Assembly: GCA_026014485.1 (NCBI GenBank)
Contig: JAOZIE010000002.1
Location: 1-46,980, forward strand
Direction: 5' to 3'
DNA: 46,980 nt
Source of the DNA: Candidatus Bathyarchaeota archaeon
GTDB lineage: Archaea > Thermoproteota > Bathyarchaeia > Bathyarchaeales > Bathycorpusculaceae
Positions 23,651 through 31,744 of this stretch are shown here, piece after piece (within the stretch, counting starts at the first letter, position 1; every line of letters starts with the position of its first letter). The position numbers and the translations under genes were made by a program. A model generated the notes under the pieces. The model worked only from the letters and a program-made list of their open reading frames with translations. It had not been told where the DNA came from and ran no database searches.

Positions 23651-24546
23651 ACCTCTAGCACTTGTGTTTTTCCCGATACAAACTCGCAAGCGGACTCAAG
23701 GTTAACTTTAACCCTGAATTTGCGGCGGAAGAAAACCAGAATATTCTTCACATCCCGAACCAGCAAATCTTCCGCGTTCGGATGGTTTCTGCGCACAGAT
23801 TGAGGCCAATCAATAATTAGCACGTCCATGTCGGGCTTCACAATCACGTTGTACTCGCTTAAATCCCCATGCACCAAATCCGCATCTAAAAAGGCCAGCC
23901 GCACATTAGCCAAAATCCTTTGCAGAACTTGCGCGGGCTCGTCAAGTTCCCTCCACCGCGCCAACTCTCCGCCTTCAATCATGCCCATCACGATGGCATG
24001 TCGATTCTGAAAAATCGGTTCAGGAACCGCAACCCCATATGCATGTACCCGTTTTAGGGCTTCAAACTCTTTTTCAGCCGCCAACCGCGACTGGAACAGC
24101 CAGCCTGCACGGTCCAGCGTGTAACCGCGTTTACGTCGGGTCTGCCGAAAACTCACGCGCCCCAGCCTGTGAAACTTTACTGCCACGCGGGTGCCTTTTG
24201 GGTTTAATGCGTCAAAGACATCTGCCTCTTTGCCTACCCCCAACGATTTACCGAAGGCTTCCAAGACGCCTGCTTTGACAAACGCATTTATGGCTAGGCA
24301 GTCGTAGCCCGAGTAGTTCAGGGTGTATCCGACGTAGCCGCCTTGCATTCGGTAGATTAAACCCAGCTTGTCGAGTCTGCTCAGTTCAAAGTCGACTCTA
24401 TCCATGGGCACCTTAGCGTATTTTTGCAGTTGCTCTTTGGGCACATATTCGCGGCTAGTCATGCCTGTTTCTATGATTTGGAGCATTCTGAGGTCTTCAG
24501 GTTCCAGCATCCGATAGACTTGCACGGCGACTTCAGCTGACGACAT
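23647..24546 (-). CDS. Rio2-type serine protein kinase/ATPase
   Basis: 299 residues. N-terminal winged helix (about 1-90: LRMLQIIETGMTSREYVPKEQLQKYA, then YTLNYSGYDCLAI), the mark of Rio2. The kinase domain has the nucleotide loop GVGKEADVF near 102-110, the catalytic loop LVHGDLSEYNVIV, and IIDWPQ as metal-binding motif. In archaea and eukaryotes Rio2 acts in late maturation of the small ribosomal subunit. The gene has its own ATG start and lies tail to tail with the Sm protein gene. Confidence 0.95.
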   Translation of the reverse strand: MSSAEVAVQVYRMLEPEDLRMLQIIETGMTSREYVPKEQLQKYAKVPMDRVDFELSRLDKLGLIYRMQGGYVGYTLNYSGYDCLAINAFVKAGVLEAFGKSLGVGKEADVFDALNPKGTRVAVKFHRLGRVSFRQTRRKRGYTLDRAGWLFQSRLAAEKEFEALKRVHAYGVAVPEPIFQNRHAIVMGMIEGGELARWRELDEPAQVLQRILANVRLAFLDADLVHGDLSEYNVIVKPDMDVLIIDWPQSVRRNHPNAEDLLVRDVKNILVFFRRKFRVKVNLESACEFVSGKTQVLEV

Positions 24547-24690
24547 AGTTGTAAAAATATGACTTCAGGCTTAATAAGAATGAAACCTACAGGCTTTGGA
24601 GTTTAACTTATATGCACGTTCAGCAAGTTATAGCATAATCAGATTCAGCAAGCGTTACCGCTTTGGTAAACGCGAATTAGGTTTTAGGCA

Positions 24691-25437
24691 ATGACAGCCA
24701 ATCAGGAAACCGTCACCAAGATACTTTCGGTTCTTTCCCACAGGATACGACGAGAAATACTGCTGATGCTTTGCGACAAAGGGGAAAGCAGCTTCACCGA
24801 CCTGCTAAACGCACTCAACGTTGACACAGGCAAACTGAGCTTTCACATACGCAGCCTATCCGAATTCATCGAGCAGAAGGAATCAGGAAAATATGCCCTC
24901 ACCCGCGCGGGAGAAAACGCTGTCAGAGTAATCCGAGACGTGGAATCTTGGGCTGAAATGCCAAACGCCAACGGGAAAGATTCGCTGCTTCGGCTGGCGT
25001 CTTTTGCCAAACGGGCTTTAGCGTATGTTGTGGACTTTTTTGTCATGTTTGCTTTGGCTGCACTGTTTATGATTCAATCGGTTGTGGCGCTTAACTTAAC
25101 CAACTGGGTTAACTGGTTGATAGTCGGCTTGAACATCCTGTTTGTAGCTGCAGGACTCATCTGGCTATACAGCACCATCATGGAAGGCTTCAACGGACAA
25201 ACAATCGGCAAACGCCTGCTAGGCTTAATGGTTGTCCAGCCTGACAACAGAAAAATCTCCTACGAACACGCAGCCGTCCGAAACTTTGGCAAAGTCGTTT
25301 TACCCTTCGACCTAGTCGTCGGATACGTCCTAAATGACAAAAAATTCGTCAGGTACTTTGACAAATTCGCAGGCACAACCGTAATTGACCTGCGCAAAAA
25401 ACAGCCCATCCCCCAACAAGCGGAATTACAGGGCTAA
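24691..25437 (+). CDS. Winged-helix/RDD-domain membrane protein
   Basis: 248 residues. Residues 5-85 are an ArsR-like winged helix (ILSVLSHRIRREILLMLCDKG, NVDTGKLSFHIRSL). Residues 100-245 are an RDD domain, with RALAYVVDFFVMFALAALF near 109-127, two or three further membrane segments, and GFNGQTIGKRLLGLMVV near 170-186. The fusion places a DNA-binding domain at the membrane; a regulator that senses membrane state or ion transport is possible but not shown. It overlaps the convergent ThiI gene by 12 bp. A TATA-like CTTATATGC lies 80-90 bp upstream. Confidence 0.85.
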   Translation: MTANQETVTKILSVLSHRIRREILLMLCDKGESSFTDLLNALNVDTGKLSFHIRSLSEFIEQKESGKYALTRAGENAVRVIRDVESWAEMPNANGKDSLLRLASFAKRALAYVVDFFVMFALAALFMIQSVVALNLTNWVNWLIVGLNILFVAAGLIWLYSTIMEGFNGQTIGKRLLGLMVVQPDNRKISYEHAAVRNFGKVVLPFDLVVGYVLNDKKFVRYFDKFAGTTVIDLRKKQPIPQQAELQG

Positions 25438-26580
25438 AACTTCGGCTTTCGCAAACGCCGCTTCAGCCATAGCCGCCACATCCAGTTTAGCTTCGGCTTC
25501 TTTGACTGCTGCAAGTTTTGCTTGGGTTGCGGGCATGGAGGGTGCGGCGCTGCAGCCTTGTGTTTTGGCGGTGGAGGCTTGGTAGGTGCCGATTTTGCGT
25601 GCGATGGCTTCGGTTTCCAGCTTGTCAAATCCCAGCAGGGGACGGTGAATGGGATATCGGGTTGCCGCTTCGTCTATGGCGCAGAGGTTATGCATGGTTT
25701 GGCTGGCTTGCTCGCCGATGGCTTCACCTGTCACGATGCCAAACGCTTTTTCTTTATCCGCTACATGTTCAGCTATACGATACATAAGCCGCTTGCACAA
25801 GAGGCAGGTAAATCGGGCTGGCGTGTTTTGCTGGATAAGCCTGATGTTCTCGCCGTTTGGAACAACATAGATTCTGTTCATGTGCCCCGTGCTCCATTCT
25901 TTGAGCTTCTTGCCCGTTTCAAGCGCTTTCTGCCGTGTAGCTTCATCAGTGTAGGGCGCGTTATCGATGTAAACAGGAACTTGAGGGCTGCCACGTTTCA
26001 TGGTGAGCCAACATGCAACGGGGCTGTCCATTCCGCCACTGAGCAGACAAACGGTTTTAGCTTGCGTTCCCAACGGGAATCCTCCCTGTGCGGGGTATGT
26101 TTCAGCGTAAATGTAGGCTTCTTTGTCACGGATTTCCACCGTCAACGTCACGTCGGGGTCGGTAAGGTTAACTTTCAGATTACGCTGCACGAAGTGTTCG
26201 AGGATTTGTTCGCCCAGCATGCGGCACACTTCGGGGCTACTATACGTGTGGGTTCCAACCCTGTGGCAGCGCACGGCGAATGTGGCGTTTTCGGCGATTG
26301 CGGCTTCTGCAGTTTCAAGGGCAGTTTGGGTTACATCTGCCAACTCAGAAGTGGTTTGCGTGGCTGGGGAAAGGCTGCTTATGCCAAAAACCCTTGTAAG
26401 CGCGTGTGCGGTTTCTGTTGCCGCAGGAGTTTTAACGTAGATTCTGCCTCTTGCGCGGACAATGGCTGCAGGCTTGAGGCTCTGAGCTTTGAGGGCAAAC
26501 TTCATGTTTTCAACAAGTTTCTTCTCGTAGATGCGTCTTGTCCACTCACTCTTTACGCCCATTTCCCCGCTTAAACGCAC
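25426..26580 (-). CDS. thiI: tRNA 4-thiouridine synthase, archaeal ThiI type
   Basis: About 384 residues: N-terminal ferredoxin-like and THUMP domains (1-165) and an ATP pyrophosphatase domain with the PP-loop LLSGGMDSP at about 179-187. It has no rhodanese domain. Three cysteines (C259 and C262 in TCLLCKR, and C343 in QGCSAAP) match the set known to hold an Fe-S cluster in methanogen ThiI. It activates U8 of tRNA by adenylation and inserts sulfur. The GTG at 26580 cuts off the expected first strand (VDTVIV, still in frame upstream), and no ATG, GTG or TTG precedes it before a stop, so the start is uncertain. ATT or GTT initiation is conceivable. Confidence 0.9.
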   Translation of the reverse strand: MRLSGEMGVKSEWTRRIYEKKLVENMKFALKAQSLKPAAIVRARGRIYVKTPAATETAHALTRVFGISSLSPATQTTSELADVTQTALETAEAAIAENATFAVRCHRVGTHTYSSPEVCRMLGEQILEHFVQRNLKVNLTDPDVTLTVEIRDKEAYIYAETYPAQGGFPLGTQAKTVCLLSGGMDSPVACWLTMKRGSPQVPVYIDNAPYTDEATRQKALETGKKLKEWSTGHMNRIYVVPNGENIRLIQQNTPARFTCLLCKRLMYRIAEHVADKEKAFGIVTGEAIGEQASQTMHNLCAIDEAATRYPIHRPLLGFDKLETEAIARKIGTYQASTAKTQGCSAAPSMPATQAKLAAVKEAEAKLDVAAMAEAAFAKAEVLAL

Positions 26581-26871
26581 AATAACTGTATCTACCCTCG
26601 TTTTTCTCCAACCTACCGCTGATTCTGTGAGAAAATGCCGCTGCTGAAGATTTAACGGTTATGCTCTCCAACATGCGATTTCCTCCTATCGCTGCTTCAT
26701 TAAAGGTGAAAGAGGAAACAGGCGAACTACCTTTTCTTTCCGTCAGAACAGGCTTGGAGTTTCAGCCTACCCCACGGAAATGCGAAAATGCTTTGATTTG
26801 CTGTTTTGGAGCTGAAGGATTTTTAACCCCGAACCCCGAGGTATATGCAACAAGTAAGAGGCGGTATAGTC

Positions 26872-27546
26872 ATGCGTGCAGTCTTCAGAATCGGCGGCTC
26901 GGTTGTCGCGTCGCCCGTAAACACCGAATTGATGAGTAAATACGTTGAACTGTTAAAGACCATTAAAGCCCAAGGCAACGAAGTCGTCGTGGTTGTCGGC
27001 GGCGGCACGTTGGCGCGGGACTTCATCGGAATCGCGAAAAACCTTGGGCTGGAGATGCAGGCGCAGGACGAGGTCGCCATTTCGGTTTCGCGTCTTTTCG
27101 CCCAGCTTTTCCTCAAAAAATTCGGCGACGACGCATGCAGCAAAGTGGCTGTAACGCTGGATGAAGCGGCGGAGTGTCTTGCCGAGGGGAAAATTGCGGT
27201 TATGGGCGGCTTGAAGCCTGGAATCACTACCGACGCTGTTGCTGCTTTGGTTGCGGAGCGGGTTAATGCTGATTTGCTGGTGAAGGGCACTGACCAGGAA
27301 GGCATCTTTGATAAGGATCCCCGTAAGTTTGCCGACGCCGTCAAGCAGGATCAGTTGAGTTTTGAGGATTTGCAGGGTGTTCTTTCGGAGACGGTTCACA
27401 AGGCAGGCATACACCAAATCATCGACCCCGAAGCCGTGAAGGTTCTGAAGCGGAGGCATGTGAAGCTTGTTGTGGTGAACGGGTTTGAACCCCAGAACAT
27501 TTTGGCTGCAGTGAAGGGCGAAAAAGTCGGCACTGTAGTGAATTAG
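26872..27546 (+). CDS. pyrH: Archaeal-type uridylate kinase (UMP kinase)
   Basis: 224 residues from the ATG at 26872, which has GAGGCGG about 6 nt upstream; the ATG at 26845 adds nine residues lacking in the family. Amino-acid-kinase fold: RIGGSVV near 5-11, VVVVGGGTLARDFI near 38-51, MGGLKPGITTDAVAAL near 109-124, and DLLVKGTDQEGIFDKDPRK near 131-149. It phosphorylates UMP to UDP with ATP in pyrimidine metabolism. A TATA-like ATTTTTAAC is near 26817, consistent with the leader. Confidence 0.92.
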   Translation: MRAVFRIGGSVVASPVNTELMSKYVELLKTIKAQGNEVVVVVGGGTLARDFIGIAKNLGLEMQAQDEVAISVSRLFAQLFLKKFGDDACSKVAVTLDEAAECLAEGKIAVMGGLKPGITTDAVAALVAERVNADLLVKGTDQEGIFDKDPRKFADAVKQDQLSFEDLQGVLSETVHKAGIHQIIDPEAVKVLKRRHVKLVVVNGFEPQNILAAVKGEKVGTVVN

Positions 27547-27583
27547 TGTTTGCTTTGTTTTTGGGTGTTTGTTTGGGCATCAG

Positions 27584-27642
27584 GTTTAAATATCGGTAGC
27601 GATATCACTGTTGATATCAAAGGCAATATCAGTAGTGATACA
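27584..27642 (+). promoter_or_regulatory. TATA box and 12-bp iterated operator of the PadR-ABC operon
   Basis: GTTTAAATA (27584-27592) is the TATA box. RATATC recurs with an exact 12-bp period: AATATC at 27589, GATATC at 27601, GATATC at 27613, AATATC at 27625, and a degenerate GATACA at 27637. The first copy overlaps the TATA box and the third lies at the predicted transcription start near 27613. A 10-bp palindrome TTGATATCAA is at 27611-27620, and TATCACT...AGTGATA arms flank it (27603-27609, 27634-27640). This is a likely binding array for the PadR encoded next. Confidence 0.65.
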
Positions 27643-27644
27643 GA

Positions 27645-28193
27645 ATGTTTCATCACAAACGAAACTGGATGAGGCACAACGCCATGGTGCCCAAAGGATT
27701 CATACGCTACCACGTACTTGAAGCCCTAAACGAAAAACCCATGTCCGGCTCCGAACTCATGGAACAAATCGAAAAACACACAGGCGGAACGTGGAAGCCT
27801 AGTCCTGGCTCAATTTACCCCTTGCTTTCATGGCTCCAAGATAACGGCTACATAAAGGAACTGCCAACGGAAAATGGGCTCAAACGTTACGAGCTAACCC
27901 AAAGCGGTAAAGCCCTGCTGGAAGAGCAAACCAAAATGAGGCACAAAGTGCGTGAGGAAGGCGGTTTCTTTGCTGAGCCGTTTTTTGACAGGTTCTTCAT
28001 GAAAATGCCTCCAGAAAAATCCCAGCAGATAGGGCTCTCAATGAAGCGTTTTGCTACTTCGACGGTTAAACTGGGCAACACTTTGAGGGAAAAGTATTCC
28101 GAGCAAGCCGTCGACGAAGCACTCAAGGCAATTAACAATGCATCTGCAAAACTGGAAGAGATAAACAGCAAACTCAAAGGCGAATCCAAATGA
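27645..28193 (+). CDS. PadR-family transcriptional regulator with C-terminal helices
   Basis: 182 residues. Winged helix at about 20-85: RYHVLEALNEKPMSGSELMEQI, WKPSPGSIYPLLSWLQDNGYI, then RYELTQSGKALLE. The C-terminal half (100-180) has long amphipathic helices for dimerisation, unlike the short PadR at 6878. It is first in an operon with an ABC ATPase and permease (4-bp overlap with the next gene), and its own promoter carries the 12-bp iterated site, so autoregulation with the exporter as target is likely. Confidence 0.92.
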   Translation: MFHHKRNWMRHNAMVPKGFIRYHVLEALNEKPMSGSELMEQIEKHTGGTWKPSPGSIYPLLSWLQDNGYIKELPTENGLKRYELTQSGKALLEEQTKMRHKVREEGGFFAEPFFDRFFMKMPPEKSQQIGLSMKRFATSTVKLGNTLREKYSEQAVDEALKAINNASAKLEEINSKLKGESK

Positions 28194-29197
28194 ACCAAGC
28201 CGAAAACGTGATTGAAGTCGAGGGCTTAACCAAGGTTTTCAATCATAGCTTAACCGCCGTGGACCACATTGACTTCAGCGTAAAACACGGAGAAATCTTT
28301 GGGTTTCTGGGTCCGAACGGGGCAGGCAAAACCACCACCATCAGCATGCTCATAACTGTCCTTAAGCCCACCAGCGGCACCGCCACCATCCTAGGCGGCG
28401 ACATAGCCAAACAAAGCCTTGACGTAAGAAACGCCATAGGCGTGGTACCCCAAGAATACACTGCAGACGAAGACCTAACAGGCTACGAAAATATCCTGCT
28501 TTGCGCCGACCTATACGGCATCCCACGGTCAATTTCCAAGAAGCGTGCCCTAGACTTGTTGCAGCTTGTAGAGTTAACCGCGTTCAAAGACAAACGTGTC
28601 CAGACATATTCAGGCGGCATGCGTCGCCGACTGGAACTTGCCTGCGGCTTAATCAACAGACCCAAAGTGCTTTTCTTGGATGAGCCGACGCTGGGTTTGG
28701 ATGTGCAGACGCGTGCGGCTACGTGGAATTACGTGAAGATGCTCAAGAAGCAGTTTGGCATGACTCTGTTTTTGACGACGCATTATTTGGAGGAAGCGGA
28801 CGCCTTATGTGACCGTATCGCCATCATAGACCATGGCAAAATTGTTGTCATCGGCACGCCCTCAGCCCTCAAAGACAGCCTCGGTGGAGACATAATCACC
28901 TTAAGCATCCAAAAAGACGCAGACATCACCGACATAATCAGCGAAATTGAACACGTAAAAGAAGTCAAAAAAGAAAACGCCTCCTACATCATCAAATCTT
29001 CAAACGGCGAACTCACCGCACCCCTAATCATTGAGGCTCTTAGGAAAAACGGGTATGTTGTCACAAAACTTTCGTTGACAAAACCAACCCTCAACGAAGT
29101 TTATCTGCAGTACACGGGAAAGTCTATGCGTGACGCAGAAGAATCCAGAGAAAACGTGTTCAAGCAGCGCGCAGCAGTACGGAGGGCAAGGCAATGA
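28190..29197 (+). CDS. ABC exporter ATPase, DrrA-like
   Basis: 335 residues: Walker A GPNGAGKTT at 42-50, Q-loop VVPQEYTADEDL, signature YSGGMRRR, Walker B VLFLDEPTLGLD, switch His LTTHYLEEA. The C-terminal extension ends with a basic tail (AAVRRARQ). It overlaps both the upstream PadR gene and the downstream permease gene by 4 bp (ATGA), so the three are one translational unit. The cargo is likely a drug or lipid-like molecule, as for related PadR-linked exporters. Confidence 0.93.
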   Translation: MNQAENVIEVEGLTKVFNHSLTAVDHIDFSVKHGEIFGFLGPNGAGKTTTISMLITVLKPTSGTATILGGDIAKQSLDVRNAIGVVPQEYTADEDLTGYENILLCADLYGIPRSISKKRALDLLQLVELTAFKDKRVQTYSGGMRRRLELACGLINRPKVLFLDEPTLGLDVQTRAATWNYVKMLKKQFGMTLFLTTHYLEEADALCDRIAIIDHGKIVVIGTPSALKDSLGGDIITLSIQKDADITDIISEIEHVKEVKKENASYIIKSSNGELTAPLIIEALRKNGYVVTKLSLTKPTLNEVYLQYTGKSMRDAEESRENVFKQRAAVRRARQ

Positions 29198-30132
29198 GCC
29201 AAAACAAAACCGCCCCCGCCGACGTTGAAGAAACTCAAGTTTCAAAAAATAGGTTTCATGGTTTATGGGCGTTAACTCATCGTGACCTCAAGAAATGGTA
29301 CCAAAACCCCGTTGTATTCATCTTAGGCATAATCCAGCCAGTTCTGTGGTTAGCTCTGCTGGGCAAAGCAATGAACATCGGTGCTATCTTCTCAAGTGCA
29401 TCAATGCCCCCGATGCCTCAACAATTAGTTGCAACCTTAACTGCGCAGCAGCAGCAACTGTTGAGCGGTTGGTTGGGTGGTTTACAGAGTCAAATCATGA
29501 CTTCGACATTCAACACTGGGGATTACTTCTCCTTCATGGCTATGGGCATGGTGGCATTCGTAACCGTGTTCACGACGGCGTTCACTGGCATGTCGGTTGT
29601 TTGGGACAGACGCTTAGGTTTCATGAATAAAGTGCTAAGCACCCCAGTTGCAAGGTCAACCATCGTGGTTTCCAAAGTGATATCTGCAGCAATTCGCTCG
29701 GTGTTTCAAGCCGCCATAGTAACGGTAATAGCCTACCTGCTGGGTCTTCAGTTGGGCGCGAACTTTACCGTTTTCAGCGTGCTGGGCGTCTTTGCAATCG
29801 TGTTCCTCATCGGCATCGGCTTGTCCTCGATGTTCACCGCCATAACACTGCGGACAACAAGAATGGAAACGCCGCAGGCAATTTTCAATTTGGTGACGTT
29901 GCCGTTGATGTTTGCCAGCAGCGCCTACTTCCCAACGAACCTGATGCCTAGCTGGCTCAAAGCCATAGCCGACGTGAACCCCATATCCTACACTCTGGAC
30001 GCCGTGCGCCGACTGATGATATTCAGCAACGGATACTCAGGTCTAGTTACCGACTTCGTTTACGTCGGAGCCTTTGCCGCCGTGGTGACTGCAATCTGCA
30101 TTGTGCTGTCATGGAGATTCCTCAACAAGTAA
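29194..30132 (+). CDS. ABC-2 type exporter permease, DrrB-like
   Basis: 312 residues. N-terminal cytosolic segment (about 1-45) with LTHRDLKKWYQNPVVFIL, then six membrane helices with an external loop rich in Gln/Ala after the first (PQQLVATLTAQQQQLL, about 75-90). WDRRLGFMNKVLSTP (near 140) and FASSAYFPTNLMP (near 245) are ABC-2 signatures. It pairs with the ATPase encoded just upstream. Confidence 0.9.
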   Translation: MSQNKTAPADVEETQVSKNRFHGLWALTHRDLKKWYQNPVVFILGIIQPVLWLALLGKAMNIGAIFSSASMPPMPQQLVATLTAQQQQLLSGWLGGLQSQIMTSTFNTGDYFSFMAMGMVAFVTVFTTAFTGMSVVWDRRLGFMNKVLSTPVARSTIVVSKVISAAIRSVFQAAIVTVIAYLLGLQLGANFTVFSVLGVFAIVFLIGIGLSSMFTAITLRTTRMETPQAIFNLVTLPLMFASSAYFPTNLMPSWLKAIADVNPISYTLDAVRRLMIFSNGYSGLVTDFVYVGAFAAVVTAICIVLSWRFLNK

Positions 30133-30264
30133 TTCGCCCCCTTTTTCAACTCCCCTCACTTTTTTGTTGCAGGTGCTCAGTTTTGGCTAACACTTTAAAT
30201 GGGCTTTAATCAATAGTGAACCATCCGACATGAATCTTGTGCAGTGAAGCTTGGTGGGGTAACA

Positions 30265-30522
30265 ATGACCGATAAAAGAAAAGGCGCAGTTCAGATACGA
30301 TTTGAAATTCTAGAGTTTCTGTTCTTCGCTGACAAGCCTCAACTGCGCACTCACGTTTGGAGAAAAGCAACCGATGTCTCCTACGATGACTTCTTGAAGC
30401 ACTTAACCTTCCTGAAAGAAAAAAACTTCGTTAAGGACACTCCTGATGGGCAACTCCTAATTGCAGCAGAAGGAAGAAAAATCTACGCTGACCTGCGAGA
30501 TTCGCTGCCTTCCCTACTGTAG
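30265..30522 (+). CDS. Archaeal winged-helix protein, small
   Basis: 85 residues from the ATG at 30265, which is preceded by GGTGGGG; a GTG 21 nt upstream is less likely because it would include that box. Sequence IRFEILEFLFFADKPQLRTHVWRKATDVSYDDFLKHLTFLKEKNFV with the wing DTPDGQLLIAAEGRKIY matches archaeal one-domain winged helices of the HTH_45 type. DNA binding is inferred; target unknown. It follows the ABC operon but has its own TATA-like box (CACTTTAAATGG, near 30190). Confidence 0.75.
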   Translation: MTDKRKGAVQIRFEILEFLFFADKPQLRTHVWRKATDVSYDDFLKHLTFLKEKNFVKDTPDGQLLIAAEGRKIYADLRDSLPSLL

Positions 30523-30585
30523 CAGGCGTGCACCTTTGGTGCATCATCTATATAACTGCCGCAAAGAAAACAGAGACGAAAAGAA

Positions 30586-30948
30586 ATGGACGAAAAAGAA
30601 AGAGAGGAAATTTACCCCGTAAAAACAATGCATTCCCTCCTCTCCGAGCTGAACCGAGAATGGCGTAGGTTTAAAACTGGGACTTTGATAAGCCTCACAA
30701 TTTTAAGCACGCTACTGGTGACGTTTATCCTGTTGTTTTTCCGAGCGGTAAGAATGGGCGTGGACATAGTCGTTTACATTTTCCCTTTTATTCTAGCGGC
30801 ATTTTTAATTTACAGTATACGTGTAATGATTGCGCAGTACCGTTTCTTTAGGAAATGGGGGCATCGCATGGATCAACTTGTCAGTTTAGAAGAAAAACTT
30901 ATGCGGGAAAAGCTTGAAGAAAAAGAACCTAACCAGCCGCCCCCTTAA
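30586..30948 (+). CDS. Small membrane protein with C-terminal coiled-coil-like helix
   Basis: 120 residues, two membrane helices: LISLTILSTLLVTFILLFF (about 34-52) and DIVVYIFPFILAAFLIYSI (about 60-78). The C-terminal part (80-115) is a charged helix (QLVSLEEKLMREKLEEKEP). No family is known to me. A TATA box CTATATAA (30548-30555) lies 31 bp before the ATG, so the mRNA is nearly leaderless. Confidence 0.68.
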   Translation: MDEKEREEIYPVKTMHSLLSELNREWRRFKTGTLISLTILSTLLVTFILLFFRAVRMGVDIVVYIFPFILAAFLIYSIRVMIAQYRFFRKWGHRMDQLVSLEEKLMREKLEEKEPNQPPP

Positions 30949-31053
30949 CCCTCTGCAAGTTTGAGGATGCATCTGTGGTGTATATGCTCCATGAGATACC
31001 CTTTATTAAAACACAACAAACTTTCCAGTAAACAATAGAGGACGTGAAAGCAA

Positions 31054-31743
31054 ATGTCAGTGGCAACACCTGTTGTCGAATTAACCGACCTTAAAAAAAC
31101 GTATATGCTTGGAAAAATACCAGTGGAAGCGTTGCGAGGCGTAAACCTCAAGGTGGAACGGGGAGAATTCCTCTCCATTTTGGGACCTAGCGGAAGCGGC
31201 AAATCCACTCTTTTAAACCTCATCGGCGCGTTGGATAAGCCGACCTCTGGAAAACTGCTCATAGACGGCGTTGACCTGTCCACGCTTAACGATAATCAAC
31301 TCACCGATGTCAGATGTAAAATCGGTTTTGTCTTCCAATTTTTCAACCTGATTCCGCGGCTTACCGCAAAAGGCAACGTAGAGCTTGCCCTGTCCATCGC
31401 AGACGTAACTAAGGCTGAGCGGATAAAACGCGCTGAGGGTCTTCTTGTGTCGGTGGGCTTAAAGGATCGAATGACGCACAAGCCAGCGGAGCTCAGCGGC
31501 GGTCAACAGCAGCGGGTGGCGATTGCCCGTGCGTTGGCAAATAATCCGCGTTTTCTGTTGATGGATGAGCCGACAGGTAACGTTGACTCGAAAACCGCTG
31601 AGGAAGTCATCGCGTTAATAAAGAAACTCAACGCTGACGGCGTTACAATAATCATGGTGACTCATGACCAGAATCTGGCAAACGAAGCTAAACGCACCGT
31701 CAAGGTTTTCGACGGCAGAATAGTCTCGGATATGGTGAATTAA
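31054..31743 (+). CDS. ABC ATPase, MacB/LolD type
   Basis: 229 residues: Walker A GPSGSGKST at 43-51, Q-loop FVFQFFNLIPRLTA, signature LSGGQQQR, Walker B FLLMDEPTGNVDSKT, switch His MVTHD. This is the compact ATPase that pairs with FtsX/MacB-type permeases for mechanotransmission or export from the membrane. The permease follows after one base (TAACATG). A TATA-like CTTTATTAAAA is at 31000-31010. Confidence 0.94.
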   Translation: MSVATPVVELTDLKKTYMLGKIPVEALRGVNLKVERGEFLSILGPSGSGKSTLLNLIGALDKPTSGKLLIDGVDLSTLNDNQLTDVRCKIGFVFQFFNLIPRLTAKGNVELALSIADVTKAERIKRAEGLLVSVGLKDRMTHKPAELSGGQQQRVAIARALANNPRFLLMDEPTGNVDSKTAEEVIALIKKLNADGVTIIMVTHDQNLANEAKRTVKVFDGRIVSDMVN

Positions 31744-31744
31744 C

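Noticed and set aside
25522-26574. Open frame of 350 codons on the plus strand
   Set aside because: Lies antisense to the well supported ThiI gene and has Cys-rich, low-quality composition without motifs.
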